DNA of 64,000 nucleotides from Mytilus galloprovincialis. Taxonomy: Eukaryota > Mollusca > Bivalvia > Mytilida > Mytilidae. Below, piece after piece: positions 1 through 14,243 of the stretch (its first letter is position 1; each line of letters begins with the position of its first letter). The stretch lies in NCBI RefSeq assembly GCF_965363235.1, contig NC_134849.1, positions 14,348,863 through 14,412,862 of the forward strand, given 5' to 3'. Made by a program: the position numbers and the translations under genes. The notes beneath the pieces are model-generated. The model saw nothing but the letters and a program-made list of their open reading frames with translations. It had not been told where the DNA came from and ran no database searches.

Positions 1-981
1 ACAAATAGCTTTAAAAGTGTTTTATGAATTTATTTCAATCGTTAACATCATTTTTTTTTCTTCTGTTCGATCCTTTAAGATTTTTCCTCAACACCGTTTT
101 GTATTTCATAAAGCGACGTAACACCACTACTAACCGTGTATTGAAATAAGACCCGCCTATTAACCTAATATGGAATAAACACGGTCTTCACACGGTAGCT
201 TTTGACCAATCATAATCATAGAAATGAATAGGACTTAAGCTTATTAACTGTCTTTCACTGTCTTCAATTACCAAAGTTTATTACAGATGGTACAAATTGC
301 GGAACAAAAAAATTCATTTTAACAAGGTAAACATCTACTGAATTGAATGCATCAACCACAATGTTAGCATTACTCATTCAATTGTCAGAACAAAAAGGGA
401 GCGAAATTTGTAATTTGATATAAGACGACGTTTCTAATATGCAAACATATGTCGCTTGTGAGATGTAAATGGTTTACCACTTGGTCGACCAATTAAAAAT
501 GACCACCGCAAAATTGTGCAATGTCAATTTTATGCGTTCTTCTTCATAGCTTGTTTTTGTTTAAGAAGAATATGCTTAGATTTTTTTATTGCATGATTGT
601 GCAGGAGCATAACGTGCTAAGTGCAATTTGCATATGATGGATCAGTAAGTATGGAACTATTTAGAAACGGAATGTTGAAAATTTGATACTTGAAATCAAA
701 ACGTTTGTCAAAGATTCTAGTTTAAACTCATCAATATTAAATAAAAGACCAAGATATGAAGGAAAACCTCATATAATATATATATATGAACCTGTAGTTT
801 AAGAACTTTGCAAGGGGTTTCGTCCTTAAGTTGAATATAAATTATCCTTGATAGAAATATCACAAAATGTCATATAAAGCAGTAGCAACGTATTTGTTAG
901 AGTAAAACTTCATGCATAACTTTCGTGAACAATTAAAAAAATATATATACACTTACCACAATTTCTTGTTTTCTTTTGTAG
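1..981. other. Non-coding 5' flank
   Basis: I see no coding exon here. Bases 88-165 resemble 56218-56300 (shared 'gacgtaacaccactacta' followed by 'cgtgtatt'), so this is a short dispersed repeat. A first exon with a signal peptide for the downstream linker exons could lie further left, outside the window. Confidence 0.5.
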
Positions 982-3900
982 AAGTTGTTCATGCTAAAAA
1001 ATCACCTGCCGATTTAAGGATTGACGATATCATGTACGATTTACAAGGTAGGTTTATTCAATTTGATATTTAATATTTGTTCTAAACTGGTTTTACCAAT
1101 TTTACGCGATTGTTCTGCTTCATTCTGTCTGTCAGTATGTGTTGCAATCTTATAAATGATTAAGAATGAATACTTGTCAAGATGTATAAGGCTTGTTAGT
1201 TTAACTCAAAAATACATCTTCTAATTGCATTCGTGCTTGTCTTTTCTTATGTTAAGTTCGCTTTTATTTGTCATTGGTTATTAATTCAAAATTTATTACA
1301 AAATTGATCATTAACACTTTTTTACATGCTCACCTACATGACTCATTTCGTAAATTTGATAAATAACAGTCTTTAACTTATGTCCTGACTACAAAAAGTC
1401 CGAAAGAATAAATAATGCAAGTACTTGGTTTTTCTGAATAAGAGTTTTGTGCTTATTGTATACTATATGCCATCTAATTCACCTTTTAGATCACCTGTGA
1501 ACACTGCCAATGTGTATATGAACCGTTATCATACATTGAAAATATCGAAAATTACATGAAATCGTATAATGACAAAAAGGCTAACTCTGGCTGATTTCGT
1601 GTTGTCACTGAATTCAACGTTTCATATATACCCAAATGCTTGTTTGTAGACCAACAGACCGAATCAGTCCACGGAATAGTTTTTCATGGTCGTTCTCTTG
1701 TTTCACTTATCCTTATGCATGTTGACATGCCTTAATTACTGGACATGGTTAATACATGCGCAAACCATTGCCAATTAAAGTTCAAATTACTGGTTGCAAA
1801 TGTTGTAGGCACACGGATTGGTTGCATTATTGCATCGCATGCACATATTATTCGAAAAATATTAGGTAAAATTGTTTCAAATGGCATGATGATAGCGAAA
1901 AAATTTATTCAATTTTCCGCTTTTCATAAATGTTTTCGATTAAAAGGAAAATAGGTCAATTTTCATGATTTCTAGTGTAATAATAGCATAAGGAATTGAA
2001 GAGGAAAGTGCCATGATCTTAAAAATATATGTGGATATTTTATAATTGTAGAAGTATGCTTACCTGAAAATTATAGTTTAACTGGGGAAGAAATGAAAAA
2101 GGACACACAAAATATTCTCAACAGTGAGTATAGGATTACATGCTTAATTCAAATATTTATTCGTTGAGAAAAAATGTTAAATCAACAGTCAATCATTCAA
2201 TGTTACCATTAAAATATCATCAACGTCAATTAAACAGTAATGTCACCAATCTCATATTTCAAATTTTGACAATCCCAAGTTTTCGTATGAACAAATTATT
2301 TCGTTTTCTGTTGAAGATGTGGTACTGTACACGGAAATTGTGGAATTGAATAAACAGGTGAAGGAAAAAATCAAGTGGATTCTTAAAGGTAATCTTATTT
2401 GGTTATAATTTGAAAAAAGTTAAAAGATGTGTGAATGATGTACACCTCTGAGGAGCCACACATTTCTAGAATTAAACTTGTTTTCTTAATCTGAATTTGG
2501 GGTTGATATGACTGTACATAAATAATTGATACAGAAAATTTTATATGTTGTGGTGAACTTCTTTTTTTGCTGCGGCCCCTTGAAAATACCCCGTTTTTGA
2601 TGATTTTCCCATTTTTCATAAATTTTTACCTATTTTTGGGTTATTATCGTGAAAAAAATCAATGTTTCACAATCAAACTTTTGTTCATACTTCAATAAAT
2701 ATGTAGTGGACCAATCTAAATCTATTTAACTTACAAAAACTAAGGGTAGGTGATAAAATAAGAAAGTTTTATCAGATTTTAATTCTTTTTTTAGTCAAAT
2801 TTACCATGCTGCCAATTTTGTGATTTTTCTCAGTTTAAGAACAAAATGCAATTATTTCAACTGTTTTGCTATAAATGATTGAAAATATACATATCTAAGA
2901 AATTTGAAAAGACAAAAATGATATGGTATGTACATGATTCTTGTAAAAACATTTTTGTACCCATTTTCTAAATATTTTGGCTAAAAAGACTGACTTGATT
3001 GGTCGTAAAATTTGAAAACAGAATTACTCAAAAACTATTCATTGCAAATACACAATTATGTTATATGTTTGATTATAATATTTTTGAAATTCATTGATAT
3101 TTTCCACTTCAGAAGAATACATCCTTAAGATAACCAATTATATAACAATAGACCAAATAACAGGATGTAATAATCATTGGATTGATCATCAATAAGCAAA
3201 ACTACCATCGTATGATCGACATTCTTTTTTGTGGTCTTTGTCAATTTTATATTATCTACGAAAACATTTGTTTAGCATCTTTATCCAATTTACTATCACT
3301 ACAACAAGTTGTATTGGTGTCTTTGTTATATATATTTGTCACGCTAGTACCTTCCAAACATTGCTATACAGTTTGTGATCCCCATATTGTTATGTATGTT
3401 TAACATATTGTCTTACGTTTACGTCCATCTTTCATTGAAAAATGGTCGTCGCATGAGTGATAACACAACATCACAACGAACGAAGGCATACATTGACAAA
3501 TTACGTAGAAAAAATATTCATGTTTAATTAAGTACATTCAAAGCCACTTAATGAAATTCCTAATGATAGTAAACGATTGTTGATGAATTAATTATTTGAT
3601 ATACTGAATGGTTACATTGTATAATTAGTAGTAAGCCAATCTGCAATTGCGACGTGTTTGCATTCATTTTATCCTTGTATTTTAAAGATGATGTTTTAGC
3701 GCTTTCTTAAATCGATAGTGTGCGAATGCACATCCTAATTTATCAAAAGACGATTTCTATCAACAGTATATGCATTGCGTGAATTATTTAGTTGGATTGC
3801 GTTACTATCAAAAATAACAAGAATATAATAAAATCCTGATTCATTTATCAACGATACACTCTTTTTGACAAGACATCTGCTTTATGAATTATAAGTGTTT

Positions 3901-4269
3901 ACACTGGCTTTGATCATCTTATTTGAAAGGAATACATTACTTCAGATTTTGTTTATACAATGATTTTTCGTATCTATTACGATTTTTTTTCTTTTGCAAA
4001 TATTGTTTCAAATTGTCTTAAAATGGAACGGATGTTCATGAATGCTAAAATTGGTAAAAGGATTGTAAATTTGTAATGTCTTGAAATTCAATGTTTTCAA
4101 TCTTTCTAAGAATAAGACATAGCGAGTCAATTAGTTACGTACTTTTATGAATTGACGTTTCAATCATACAAGTATGTAAGAACAGAACAATACAAATTCT
4201 ATTTTCCAGAATCTGGTGGGGAAAAGCAAGTTTCCGACATACTTCGAATGCTGACACGGGACGTAAAAG
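982..4269 (+). CDS. Four candidate linker (coiled-coil) exons of a FReD-type gene
   Basis: Four short open segments sit between good splice signals: 982-1047 (66 nt), 2052-2123 (72 nt), 2317-2388 (72 nt) and 4210-4269 (60 nt). Each begins and ends in phase 1, so all four join in one frame with no stop. Each encodes a 20-24 residue module with an amphipathic, charged helical look (for example DDIMYDLQ, ELNKQVKEKIKWILK, SDILRMLTRDVK). Such symmetric modules suit the helical stalk in front of a fibrinogen domain. The last exon has a GC donor (AAG|GCAAGT); the rest are GT. No start codon or signal peptide was found, so the 5' end is missing or outside the window. The link to the FReD exons at 32156 is inferred from order and strand only; the last linker exon ends in phase 1, whereas the 32156 exon starts in phase 0. 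Confidence 0.42.
1048..2051. other. Intron between linker exons 1 and 2
   Basis: AT-rich sequence with no recognisable coding or RNA feature. The 69-codon ORF at 1745-1954 has no family resemblance and is not flanked by splice signals that join the linker exons. Confidence 0.4.
2389..4209. other. Intron between linker exons 3 and 4
   Basis: AT-rich sequence without a recognised gene. A possible exon at 3112-3165 has an acceptor-like 'cttcag', but its end phase would create a stop when joined to exon 4210, so it is not called. Confidence 0.4.
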
Positions 4270-5192
4270 GCAAGTTTAGAACAGTTGAATGATCATTAGT
4301 TTTACTTCATTTATCCGGTAACAACATAAACAACAACTAGGGAGAATTGGATATCGCTTGATATCGATTCGAACTGTCTAGCTTTATAAAGTTCATTATC
4401 ATATTGATATTAACCAACGAGCCTTGATATTAAATCCTCATTATTTTCTAAACGCTTCTAATGGTAAACATATGTTTGTGTGATTATTGTTCTAACTAAT
4501 TTGACGTCATGAGTCATAATTTCACCTCTTGAGTAAAACAATAAAACAGACGTTTTCAATCTTTCGATATGTTTAACAATAAGATAAAACTTACTGGAAC
4601 ATGCGGAATGTTAGTATTTTCATATAGAAACAATATAGGGTAGTCCGTTGTGGCCTTTAAAAGTCAACTATGTTATAACGAATAACTAATACGGATGTTT
4701 AATTTTCGTAAAACAATGCAATATCGACCAACCAAATTAAAACACTTATTATATAACTTTGACATATGAACACACCTACGCGCAATTCAGTACAGTCCTT
4801 CTTTATCGCAATATCATATGTCAAAGTTCATTCATTTTATCAACAACGAGTAAAACATCTAGATGTTCAGACAGATCGTTTGATAAATAATTAACAAACT
4901 CACAGTCCATCCGCCTCCATTAACGAGTGTTAATGAGACAATCCTCCTTCAATCACAATGCGTAAAAAGTAAACAATTATAAGTTGTGAAGTACGACCTT
5001 CAACACGGAGCTTCCAATCCCATATTCATGTATTTTTAAGAGTTGTTAAATCAAATTTAAACGCAATTTTACTGTGTTTGACCATATGCTGTGATAAATA
5101 ACGAAATGAACAATACATGAAAACATCTGCTATAAGTGCTATTAATTGGCTTAAATCGATCCAATTGGAATTCCTAAATTTTTGTATATCAT

Positions 5193-5330
5193 CCCAGCAG
5201 GCACAACAACGTTGAATCAACATTGAATTAACGTCAGATTTCAACGTTGAATCTATGCTGAAAAGAAGTGTTGGATTGAAAATTGATATGACGTTGAAAA
5301 CATAACGTTGATTCAACGTCAGCTTTCAAC
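5193..5330 (+). repeat. Left terminal repeat of the outer element
   Basis: Starts CCCAGCAGGCACAACAACG and contains several AACGTTGA or close variants. It is the inverted counterpart of the sequence ending at 30226. Confidence 0.7.
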
Positions 5331-5340
5331 GTTGAAAATA

Positions 5341-5630
5341 GGTTGAATTTTGGTCTATATTTGGTCGATGTATGTTGAAAACAAGTTGATTGCTGGTTGA
5401 ATTGTGGTCAATACAAGTTGAAAACAAATCGAATGTTGGTTGATTTTAGGTTGTTGCAAGTTAAAATCAGGTCGAATGTTGGTTGTACTGTGGTCAGTGC
5501 ATGTTGAAATCAGGTCGAATTTTAGTTGAACTGTGGTCTTTGTATGTTGAAATCAGGTCGAAAGCTGGTTGAACTGTGGTCAGTGCATGCTGATTACATG
5601 TCGAATGTTGGTTGAACTGTGGTCAGTGTA
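5341..5630 (+). repeat. 43-bp tandem repeat, about 6.5 copies
   Basis: Successive units begin (G/A)GTTGAACTGTGGTCAGTG or a variant and repeat every 43 bases, with more divergence in the outermost copies. They lie directly inside the left terminus of the outer element and have no counterpart at the right end. Confidence 0.8.
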
Positions 5631-6122
5631 TAAAAAAGAAGATATGGTATAGTGTAAATCACTCAAGCAAAACAACATCGATGTATCTTTCGTTTATTTG
5701 TTTCAAACTTTATCGACTTATATATATAAATGCGTGTATTCTTATTAAAGTCATATACTTCACAATTTAAACAAATAAATGATCAATACACGTAACATAT
5801 AAGGAATTTAAATAAAAACAAAAAAATATTGATGCACGGTTTAAAAAATTCAAAACTTGTGAATCTGTTAAAAATGAAATAGTTAGATGTTTAACATATT
5901 TTTAATTTGCCCAAATGCAGTAGATCTTTATCTCACATATTCGTTTCAAAACTTGCTGAGTGCTAAGAAAACTTGTGACATGTAAGTAATGTATGGTCCA
6001 TTGCAATGACTTACGAAACTTTAGGTATTCCTGTATATTTCCGTTTCTCTTTTTCTGTCTTACTATAGTGTACTCGTAAATTAAATATAGACACGGAAAT
6101 TAATGTAACTTACAAAAATTAT

Positions 6123-7380
6123 TTATTTTTCACATACTTTAAATCGATGTATCTTATATTTTCGGTCAACAACAAATATTCCCTAGCTGTATATTGATAT
6201 ATGATATACCTTGTAATAAAAACAATGTTGTGTTAAATAATAAAATTAATGAAGATACTGCTGACATTTGTTGAATTTAATAAACAGTTAAGTCTTGCAC
6301 AACATTGTAAATGAAGGAACAGCTCAATAAACTTTTAAAACTGTATCAAATTGTAATATCGGTCACTGACGCGAAACGGGCGTAAATTGTGGAAAAGCAG
6401 CACAATACGAAAATTGTGAATTGTGGTTCCGATTTTGTACAGGGATTAGTGTGCTGTCATGCACCGTGACGTACACAAAGTCTTGCTATGAACATATATT
6501 CTGTTTATATGAGATAAATTTTAGTCTGCGATAACGATGGGTTGGTTGATTTAAGTTTTACGACCTTGACTTGCTCTAAGTCGACATTATCTTACGTCTA
6601 ATGCATTTAAAAACAAAACGTATATTTACGTTTAGGGCATTTAATATAAGTCTACCTACCAAATTAAAATCAACATAAACATTATTAAAATAAACAAGAA
6701 TGGAAAAGAAACAATTATGCATTGTTGCTCTGATATAATTTTTATTAACTATATTTGAGCGGTAATGTCTTAATAAAAACTAATTGTCGTATACATAACA
6801 TATTTCATCTAGGTGCTTTCGTTGAAGTTCGCGTTACATATCAAAATGAATTTCATTGGTTGGAACGTTTGCAAACTTTCAATCCAGGTAGAAGGTCGTT
6901 CATGTTTCAATTCAATACACAATATTTCATCTAGGTGCTTTCGTTGAAGTTCGCATTACATAGTAAAATGAATTTCATTGGTCGGAATATTTGCAAACTT
7001 TCAATCCAGGTGTTCTCATCGAGGTCCGCGCTCGTGATTCAATACAATTCAATACACAATATGAAGTCCAATATGGTAAAAAAAAAAAGAATTTTAAACT
7101 CTACGAGAAAATAAATAGAATTTAGAAAATAAAACACTTTTACAATTCTTCCAACACAATAAAGATACTATCCTTTTCGCCGATGAATAATTATTACTAT
7201 AATATAAGAACTAGGATTTGTATACTATTCAATCTGGGAACAGTATACCTAACAAAATATATGTTCCTGATTTGATTTATTCCTCGAGAAAATAAATTTG
7301 ATTCATTCACTTAAATCAATAATTGATCAACTTGAACTTTGAAAAAGTTACATTAATATATCTTTTCGCATCCTTTAATT
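6123..7380 (+). repeat. Left inverted arm of the outer element
   Basis: Reverse complement of 15299-16517 plus 28923-28993. Shared landmarks include the TAGCTGTATATTGATATATG segment, a CAGCACAATACG segment and the ATATCTTTTCGCATCC inner end. Because it is uninterrupted, it preserves the pre-insertion sequence of the site where the CACTA-like element entered the other arm. Confidence 0.85.
6808..7065 (+). repeat. Two tandem ~125-bp units within the left arm
   Basis: Two consecutive units begin TTTCATCTAGGTGCTTTCG and contain 'caaactttcaatccagg'. The same pair, inverted, lies at 15648-15905, and a diverged copy is at 13085-13200. Confidence 0.75.
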
Positions 7381-8063
7381 GAAGGACTAGTCCGCATATT
7401 TCGTCTGTTCTCGCTTCAAACCAAGCCATCATAAATACATCAGAGATTACTAAAATTAAAGCATTTATTTAAAAACAATCCCCATCTAACTTCAAAGTAT
7501 GAGGTAAATCGATTAGTTTACGCTAGCCAAGCAACCAACAGACAAAATAAATCTTGTCTCCCCGATCAAGACTATCTATAGACACGGAATAAAAAATATG
7601 GAAATAATAGCATGTTAGCTATAGATTGGTTACAAACACATTTATGCAAACTTGAAGCAGTTGTTTCTTTACTGAACTGGTCAGTGGTAATACAAAACCA
7701 GGGTTTCAAAAAGATGAAGAAAAAGAAAAAAGACATTTAAAATTTATAAAAAAGAAATCAGAAATAGTGTTTAACTGAAATTGAACAAAAAAGAAATTAT
7801 AAAAAATATAGTCTATAATATGTGAATATTTATTTAAGAAAGCTAACAATAAAATGAAAGAAAAATATGTGATGCTTAAGAACATCGACCTGGGCCGTAA
7901 CAGCCTTATGTTGGAAATTTTAAAACAAAGTTGAAACAAAGGCTTGTCTTCATATCAAATTGTTTTCACGGCGAATCTTGTAAGAAGCAAACTCCCATTA
8001 CTCCGGTGTCGCCCCTACATGTTTTTGCGTGATCCATGCATGTTTCTGATTTACTTGTCTTTT

Positions 8064-8115
8064 AAAATTGAGAATGGAAATGGGGAATGTGTCAAAGAGA
8101 CAACAACCCGACCAA

Positions 8116-8148
<33 letters not shown>

Positions 8149-8632
8149 AACAGCAGAGGGTCACCAACAGGTCTTCAATGTAGCGAGAAATTCCCGCACC
8201 CGGAGGCGTCCTTCAGCTGGCCCCTAAACAAATATATACTAGTCCAGTGATAATGAACGCCATACTAATTTCCAAATTGTACACAAGAAACTAAAATTAA
8301 AATAATACAAGACTAACAAAGGCCAGAGGCTCCTGACTTGGGACAGGCGCAAAAATGCGGCGGGGTTAAACATGTTTGTGAGATCTCAACCCTCCCCCTA
8401 TACCTCTAACCAATGTAGAAAAGTAAACGCATAACAATACGCACATTAAAATTCAGTTCAAGAGAAGTCCGAGTCTGATGTCAGAAGATGTAACCAAAGA
8501 AAATAAACAAAATGACAATAATACATAAATAACAACAGACTACTGGCAGTTAACTGACATGCCAGCTCCAGACTTCAATTAAACTGACTGAAAGATTATG
8601 ATTTCATCATATGAACATCAGGCACAATCCTT
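8064..8632 (-). mobile_element. Retroposon fragment (longest copy of a 5'-truncated family)
   Basis: On the minus strand the copy ends with ACATTCCCCATTTCCATTCT then CAATTTT. The same 3' end recurs at 20814-20906, 27087-27173, 52512-52752 and (opposite strand) 19812-19866, each truncated at a different 5' point. That pattern is typical of 5'-truncated retrotransposition. This copy carries an expanded A-tract at 8119-8147. The outer boundary near 8632 is an estimate. Confidence 0.6.
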
Positions 8633-11600
8633 CCCGTTTTGTTCATTTACTATTCTACTGTGTGGCTATAGTCTAAGTGTAAATTGTCATTTGAAATACT
8701 TGAAACTTACTTATACTGGTTGGTTACACGTGAAACTTATGATAATGGTTCATGCATAAATCACCGGAATTTGGTACACGTTAAATGCACGTTATTCTTA
8801 AAAATAACATTATTAAAATAATATCTTTTTTCTAAAATTAATTAAAATCATGAAAAATACCTTCATATTTTTGCAAAGTTCACGTGAAAATAACATGAAA
8901 AATTTCACGTGTGATTCATTTGAATTACTGAGTTTTTTACTCAATCATTTAAGGCAATGGTGGGGTCGTTGCTTCATCCATGCAGAAATATAGTTCTTTA
9001 AAAATATGATTCAGTAAACAGTTTTATAATTGCTCGGTTTTTGATGGTTGTTTTACGTTCAGTGGCAAATAGTTCATGCATGTTCGGGACAATACAATAC
9101 AAGCTCAGTAAGTCGGACAAACAGTGCAAATTGTATGCAAAATTTCACAAAGTTCAACAGTGTCATTTGTGGAAAATTATTTACGAAACAAATGTTGAGA
9201 TCATACATGCATTCTTTAAGTAAAACAAACTGCAAATGCAAAATATAAAAGGTTCAGCTTGAAATTCCACATGTAGGAGATGTAAGCCGGAGTCTGCGTG
9301 CCTTTTATATTTTATCAAAACGTCTAATCCAGCAACCTGTCATGAACAAAAAATAAAGGAAACTAAGACGAAATGCGCACCTTTAATATGAGTACATTTT
9401 TGGTAACACCAGGTACATAATTTAAACCTGAAGCAAAAAGACAGCACTCAGTCCTTAATAATAAGCCGTATAAACCCTATATGTATACACCAAGTGCGCG
9501 ATTGACGGTAGAACGGACACGGGTGAAACAGTATGATGATACGTGCTCTATTAGGATATTGGTGACAAAACATATTTTTGAATATGCAGTTCATATAATG
9601 GAATGGTAATTTTGATATATAAAATGAAGTAGCAATGTAAGCAAGCTAACATTTCCGTCATTTTGTATTTGGTAGAAAGGTGATTAATTGGCAATTTTAC
9701 CGCACCTCCTTATTTCATTATGGTTGGAATTTTCTCCAGAAGAACAAAAGTTTTATGACTTAAACAAATATGTACTAGGAGAATGAAATGTTACTGTGAT
9801 AATTATACTTATCAAAACTTTCCTATCAGGGAACCGTCGTTTAGTAAACTGACTACAAATTAGAAATAAAAAGATACTCGTCCAATTAGCATTAGTCACA
9901 ATTTGCTTGGTGTATTTGGTTTTGATGTAGTTAAATGTCCAACTGTAGCTATCTTATAAATTGCATATCCCATATCTCTATTAATCGTTCTAACAGCAAA
10001 CTGGTGTACAAATAATATGTTACATATATATTTTTTTATTTTATTTGTACTTGTACTTTTTATAAATAAAGTCTCATGTTATACCCCACTTCCATAATCA
10101 TCAAGCGGTAACGTATATATTTCTTTTTGCCTAAATGTTCGTAAATTTTGTCGATTTCTTTAAAAAAATTATAGGCAATGATTTAAATTTTAACAACTAA
10201 AGTTTCAAGTAACGGGTGTAAATTGTAGGATTGATTGTTGGTTGTTTAACGTCCAGTGGCAAATATGTCATGCATGTTCAGGACGAGAACAAGTTACCAC
10301 TAACTTGAATACAATACTAGGTAGGTTTTGTAATAGAGCCGATCCGGGAAAATGTTTGAGAAAAATTTGGACTGACACTGGATAATGAGGGTATATTATG
10401 AGCAATTTGCCCCTCATGGCCAAACAAGGCAACTATGTTAATTCTCTTTTAGTCGTTTTGTCTCCGAACTTATACATGTACATCTTTTCCAACTCAAATC
10501 ACACACAAAAAAAACTACACTACCAGCGAGTACCCATGCAAGCGGAAATTAACACGAATAGAAAATCTAAATGATTTCAAGATCTAGCTATTTCAGTCTC
10601 TTTCTGCTATTTGAATACCAATAAGTCAGTCGTTTGCTTGTAAATTTCGAGAAATTGTTTTATAACGAAACCAGTCTTACTTAGTGACTAACGCCAGTCC
10701 CAACTATTAGCTTGCGTTTATAGACGCAAGTGGATACTTGGTACTGGCTTTAATCAGACTCTAACGGACCTGATTTTTTTTATTTTGTTTTTCCCGAATC
10801 AAGTTTCTATGTATTTCTCAGCCTACGGTAACCTTCTCAGGCCTGATTCCGATGTTACTGTATGTCCTGTGTAAACTTGGTCTAGCTAGCACTTTATTTT
10901 TAAAATGTTTCCGAAACTATAACGGTTTTATGAGACTGTTTACATTTGGAACACATAGAATGTTATTCGGCAAAATAACCAAGTTAAACCACTTTTTTTT
11001 TACATTGAATTTCCATGCTAACAAACTATTTTCTGTTTGAGTTTCAAAGTCTGCTTGTATTGTACTTTTTCGACTTATTCTATCCGTATTCTCATCCAAA
11101 TAAATTTCCTTTTTCCATTTTGTCCGAGCGGTGATTTTGACGACCATTTTAACACGAATTAATAGTTGTACGAATTCCCGTTTTTTTACACATCATCCTA
11201 AGTTTCTATAGATACATGTAAGATTTTTATTTTCAAAACAAAATTTCACGAGGATATAGCGTGCATCATGAAAAGTATTTATTGAAAAAAAAACTAAGAA
11301 TGAAATAAAGTGATAAAACTCAGTCTATTTTTCATAAGAACATACAGATAAATCGTGCAGATGCTTAAATATTAAAAAAAGGAGAATATAAATTAAAAGT
11401 ATATAGTAATTCATTTTTAAATGTTAAAAATGAGCAGAAGAATTGCTGGAACACGATAAAGCAACCTATGTCAAAACGTTTACCGTTACGTATTGCATAA
11501 AAACTTTCGACACTCTGCATCTAGAAAAAGTTACCATAAAAATGTCAAATAGTTTCCAAAAATATTTTTTTTTATTATTTAATCACTTTGTGATTGCAGA

Positions 11601-13084
11601 ACCGGCAGCATTGACTTGTTTGTGTGAACGTTATTCGATAACGTCAGGAACGATAACTCGTGGCGTAACGTCATAAGTCGTGTCAACTTACTGTCAAGAC
11701 AAACGCTTTTATAGAAAATAAAGGAATATGGAGTAAACGTACACGGGACAGTAATCGCACACAAAGTCAATGCTTAACAAAAATACAAATTATCAATGGT
11801 CAGCGTTTTTATTCCTGTTCATCTTTTATAGTCGCTAAAGGGTCTTCAACAATGAAAGATTCACTTGTGTACCAGAACAACAAAAAGACACTAGCAAGAA
11901 AAGATCTGAGAGTACTTAAGTTACTGACAGCTAGTTCACACTCTTACGCTTGAAGTCTTCCTGTCCATCATCCCGCAATCGTTATTTTTGAAGACCATAA
12001 GTCAATGAATAATTCAATTTTCTGTGTCAGGACCTGCGCATATATGAAATACTTACCACTGAACATTGAACCAAGCAAAATCCAGAGTTTTGCATTTACA
12101 AGGACGCGTACGGATGAGGATTAAATATAATCTTTATGATATATTCACTTGTACTTTACCCTTAGGCTGTCTTCGTGTACTGTAATTTATGGTTTAAAGA
12201 AATACGAATACTTTATTTCTCATAAAACTTCAATTACTAGTTATCAAGAACATACATAAACATAACTATAAGGTAAAATTATTACATGCGTGTGTAAACG
12301 ATACAATTAAATTAACATGGAGAGCTGACTTTCACATTTATATTTTTTACATAGTCTGTATGAAGCTTGATTGAGACGTAGATTCACACAGATACCGATC
12401 ATTGTTATCTTTTCTTCATTTACACAAATGAATGTCGGGGATTCGGAATATGGCAGTTATACATGTATTATCAGTATATATTTAGTTTGAAGCATTATCG
12501 AACTAATACGACTTTCATCTTTAAAATTTACTTTGCACTAAATATCTAGTAAATGACATTACATAGGAATAACTTGTGGTGTATTCATGTATACTAGTAT
12601 GTAATAATAATAAAAAGAAACCAACAGCACTATTTGACGAAGACGAAATTAAGGATTTAGTTTTAACGTCCAGTGACATATATTACAATGATGTCGAAAC
12701 AGAACTTGAAATTGACAATATGTATTCATAGAACCGTCGCTTTTTCAAAGATTTCACGCTCAGTTGCGATTTCACGTGCTATTTCACAACCTCGGGTTCG
12801 CATTATAGTTATATTTGTACAAAATAACTAACAACAAACAAATTGTGATGATTTCTTTAACTGTTCTTGAACGTTCTAGTTTTAATTTAAATCTGTGATT
12901 TTTCTATATTCGTACTTTCGTCGAAGCTAAGCAAGTTCGATCTAGACCTGGACAGTTATGCATTAAACAATATTCAATCGTTGTACAAATTTATTGTAGA
13001 ACATGAAGAAAAATCCGTCTTTTCGGATAAAAAAAATCTACTTTGTTAACTCGGATAGAAAACTAACAATATAGTTTATCCTAT

Positions 13085-13200
13085 TGAAACATGAACGCGG
13101 ACTCCATTGAGAACACCTTGGATTGAAAGATTGCAAATCTACTGACCAATGAAATGCTTAAGATTTAGAACGCGGACCTCAACGAGAACACCTAGATCGA
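13085..13200 (-). repeat. Diverged copy of the arm's ~125-bp unit
   Basis: Contains GAACGCGGACCTCAACGAG and AACACCTAGAT, matching the units at 15648-15905 but shorter and more diverged. Confidence 0.55.
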
Positions 13201-14243
13201 TAACACACTGTAATCTTTAGACCGTCGAACAGATAGCGATAATTCCAGACTTCTTCTTCTTCTTCTTTTTCTTTTAGTTCAAATAAGGTCACAATATAGA
13301 AGAATACATGCTGCCAAGGAATTCTAAATAAGGAATTGTATATTTATAATCCCTTGATGCTGCTGTACATGCCTGATTGACAAAGATTAAATAAAATTGA
13401 ATTATTCATAAAAAATATGTATTACAATTTAAGTGTTTCTATATTGTGATTAAAAATATGCATTTTATGTACTTGTTTTGGTTTGGATTTGTTTATTCAA
13501 AGCTCGCGAGAAACGCTGATCTCTTAAGCCGGTAACAGTAGTGGTAGATATTCACAGTTTTTTTTTTACATAAAAACACACTATTACATATACATGTGAC
13601 AATAATTTTTTAAACCAGTTTAGCCTTAGTGTGTATATGTCTCCGCTGATAACAATTCTATGTTAGATAAACATAATTATTTGGAATTAAAAGTTGTATA
13701 GTTATCAATAAGTACATTTTCAAAATCATTTATTTATTTAGACTTGATGAAGATCTACATGATTTAACGAATAATTGTAAGAAGATGTAATGTACTTGCC
13801 AATGAATTAGATCACCGTACAGCCTTCAACAACGAGAGAAAACCTAACCGCTTAAACATTTAAAAAATTTCCCAAAATTACAAATATGAATTAAAACAAT
13901 TCAAACAAGAAAACTATCGGCCTGATTGATGTACAACACTTGTAGAAAAATATAAACAACAACGACAACCACTGGTCACAGAAAAGAGGGGTTTCAAACC
14001 ATATGTCCCAATTAAAAAATAATTTCGTCAAACAAACGGGAGGTCTTATCTACGGAACAAAACCCGCATCCGCCACTGTACAGTCTCCTGGCTAGTATAC
14101 CTGTAGAATAGTCAAAGATAATGACGTTAAAAAAATATCTTCTTTATTTATGTTTTTATTCAATTCAGTTCTTCAATTTATCGATTGATTAATAAAAATA
14201 TCGAATCAATTATTTTAGTTAATCTACTAGTAATTAAATGTCA

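Noticed and set aside
3112..3165. Possible fifth linker exon with a good acceptor (CTTCAG) and length compatible with phase 1
   Set aside because: Its last base plus the next exon would form a TAA stop, and its donor is weak.
5026..5316. 96-codon minus ORF over the left end of the outer element
   Set aside because: Runs through the AACGTTGA repeats and unrelated flank, with no family features.
9041..9248. Two overlapping small plus ORFs
   Set aside because: They lie in a dispersed repeat with many copies in the window.
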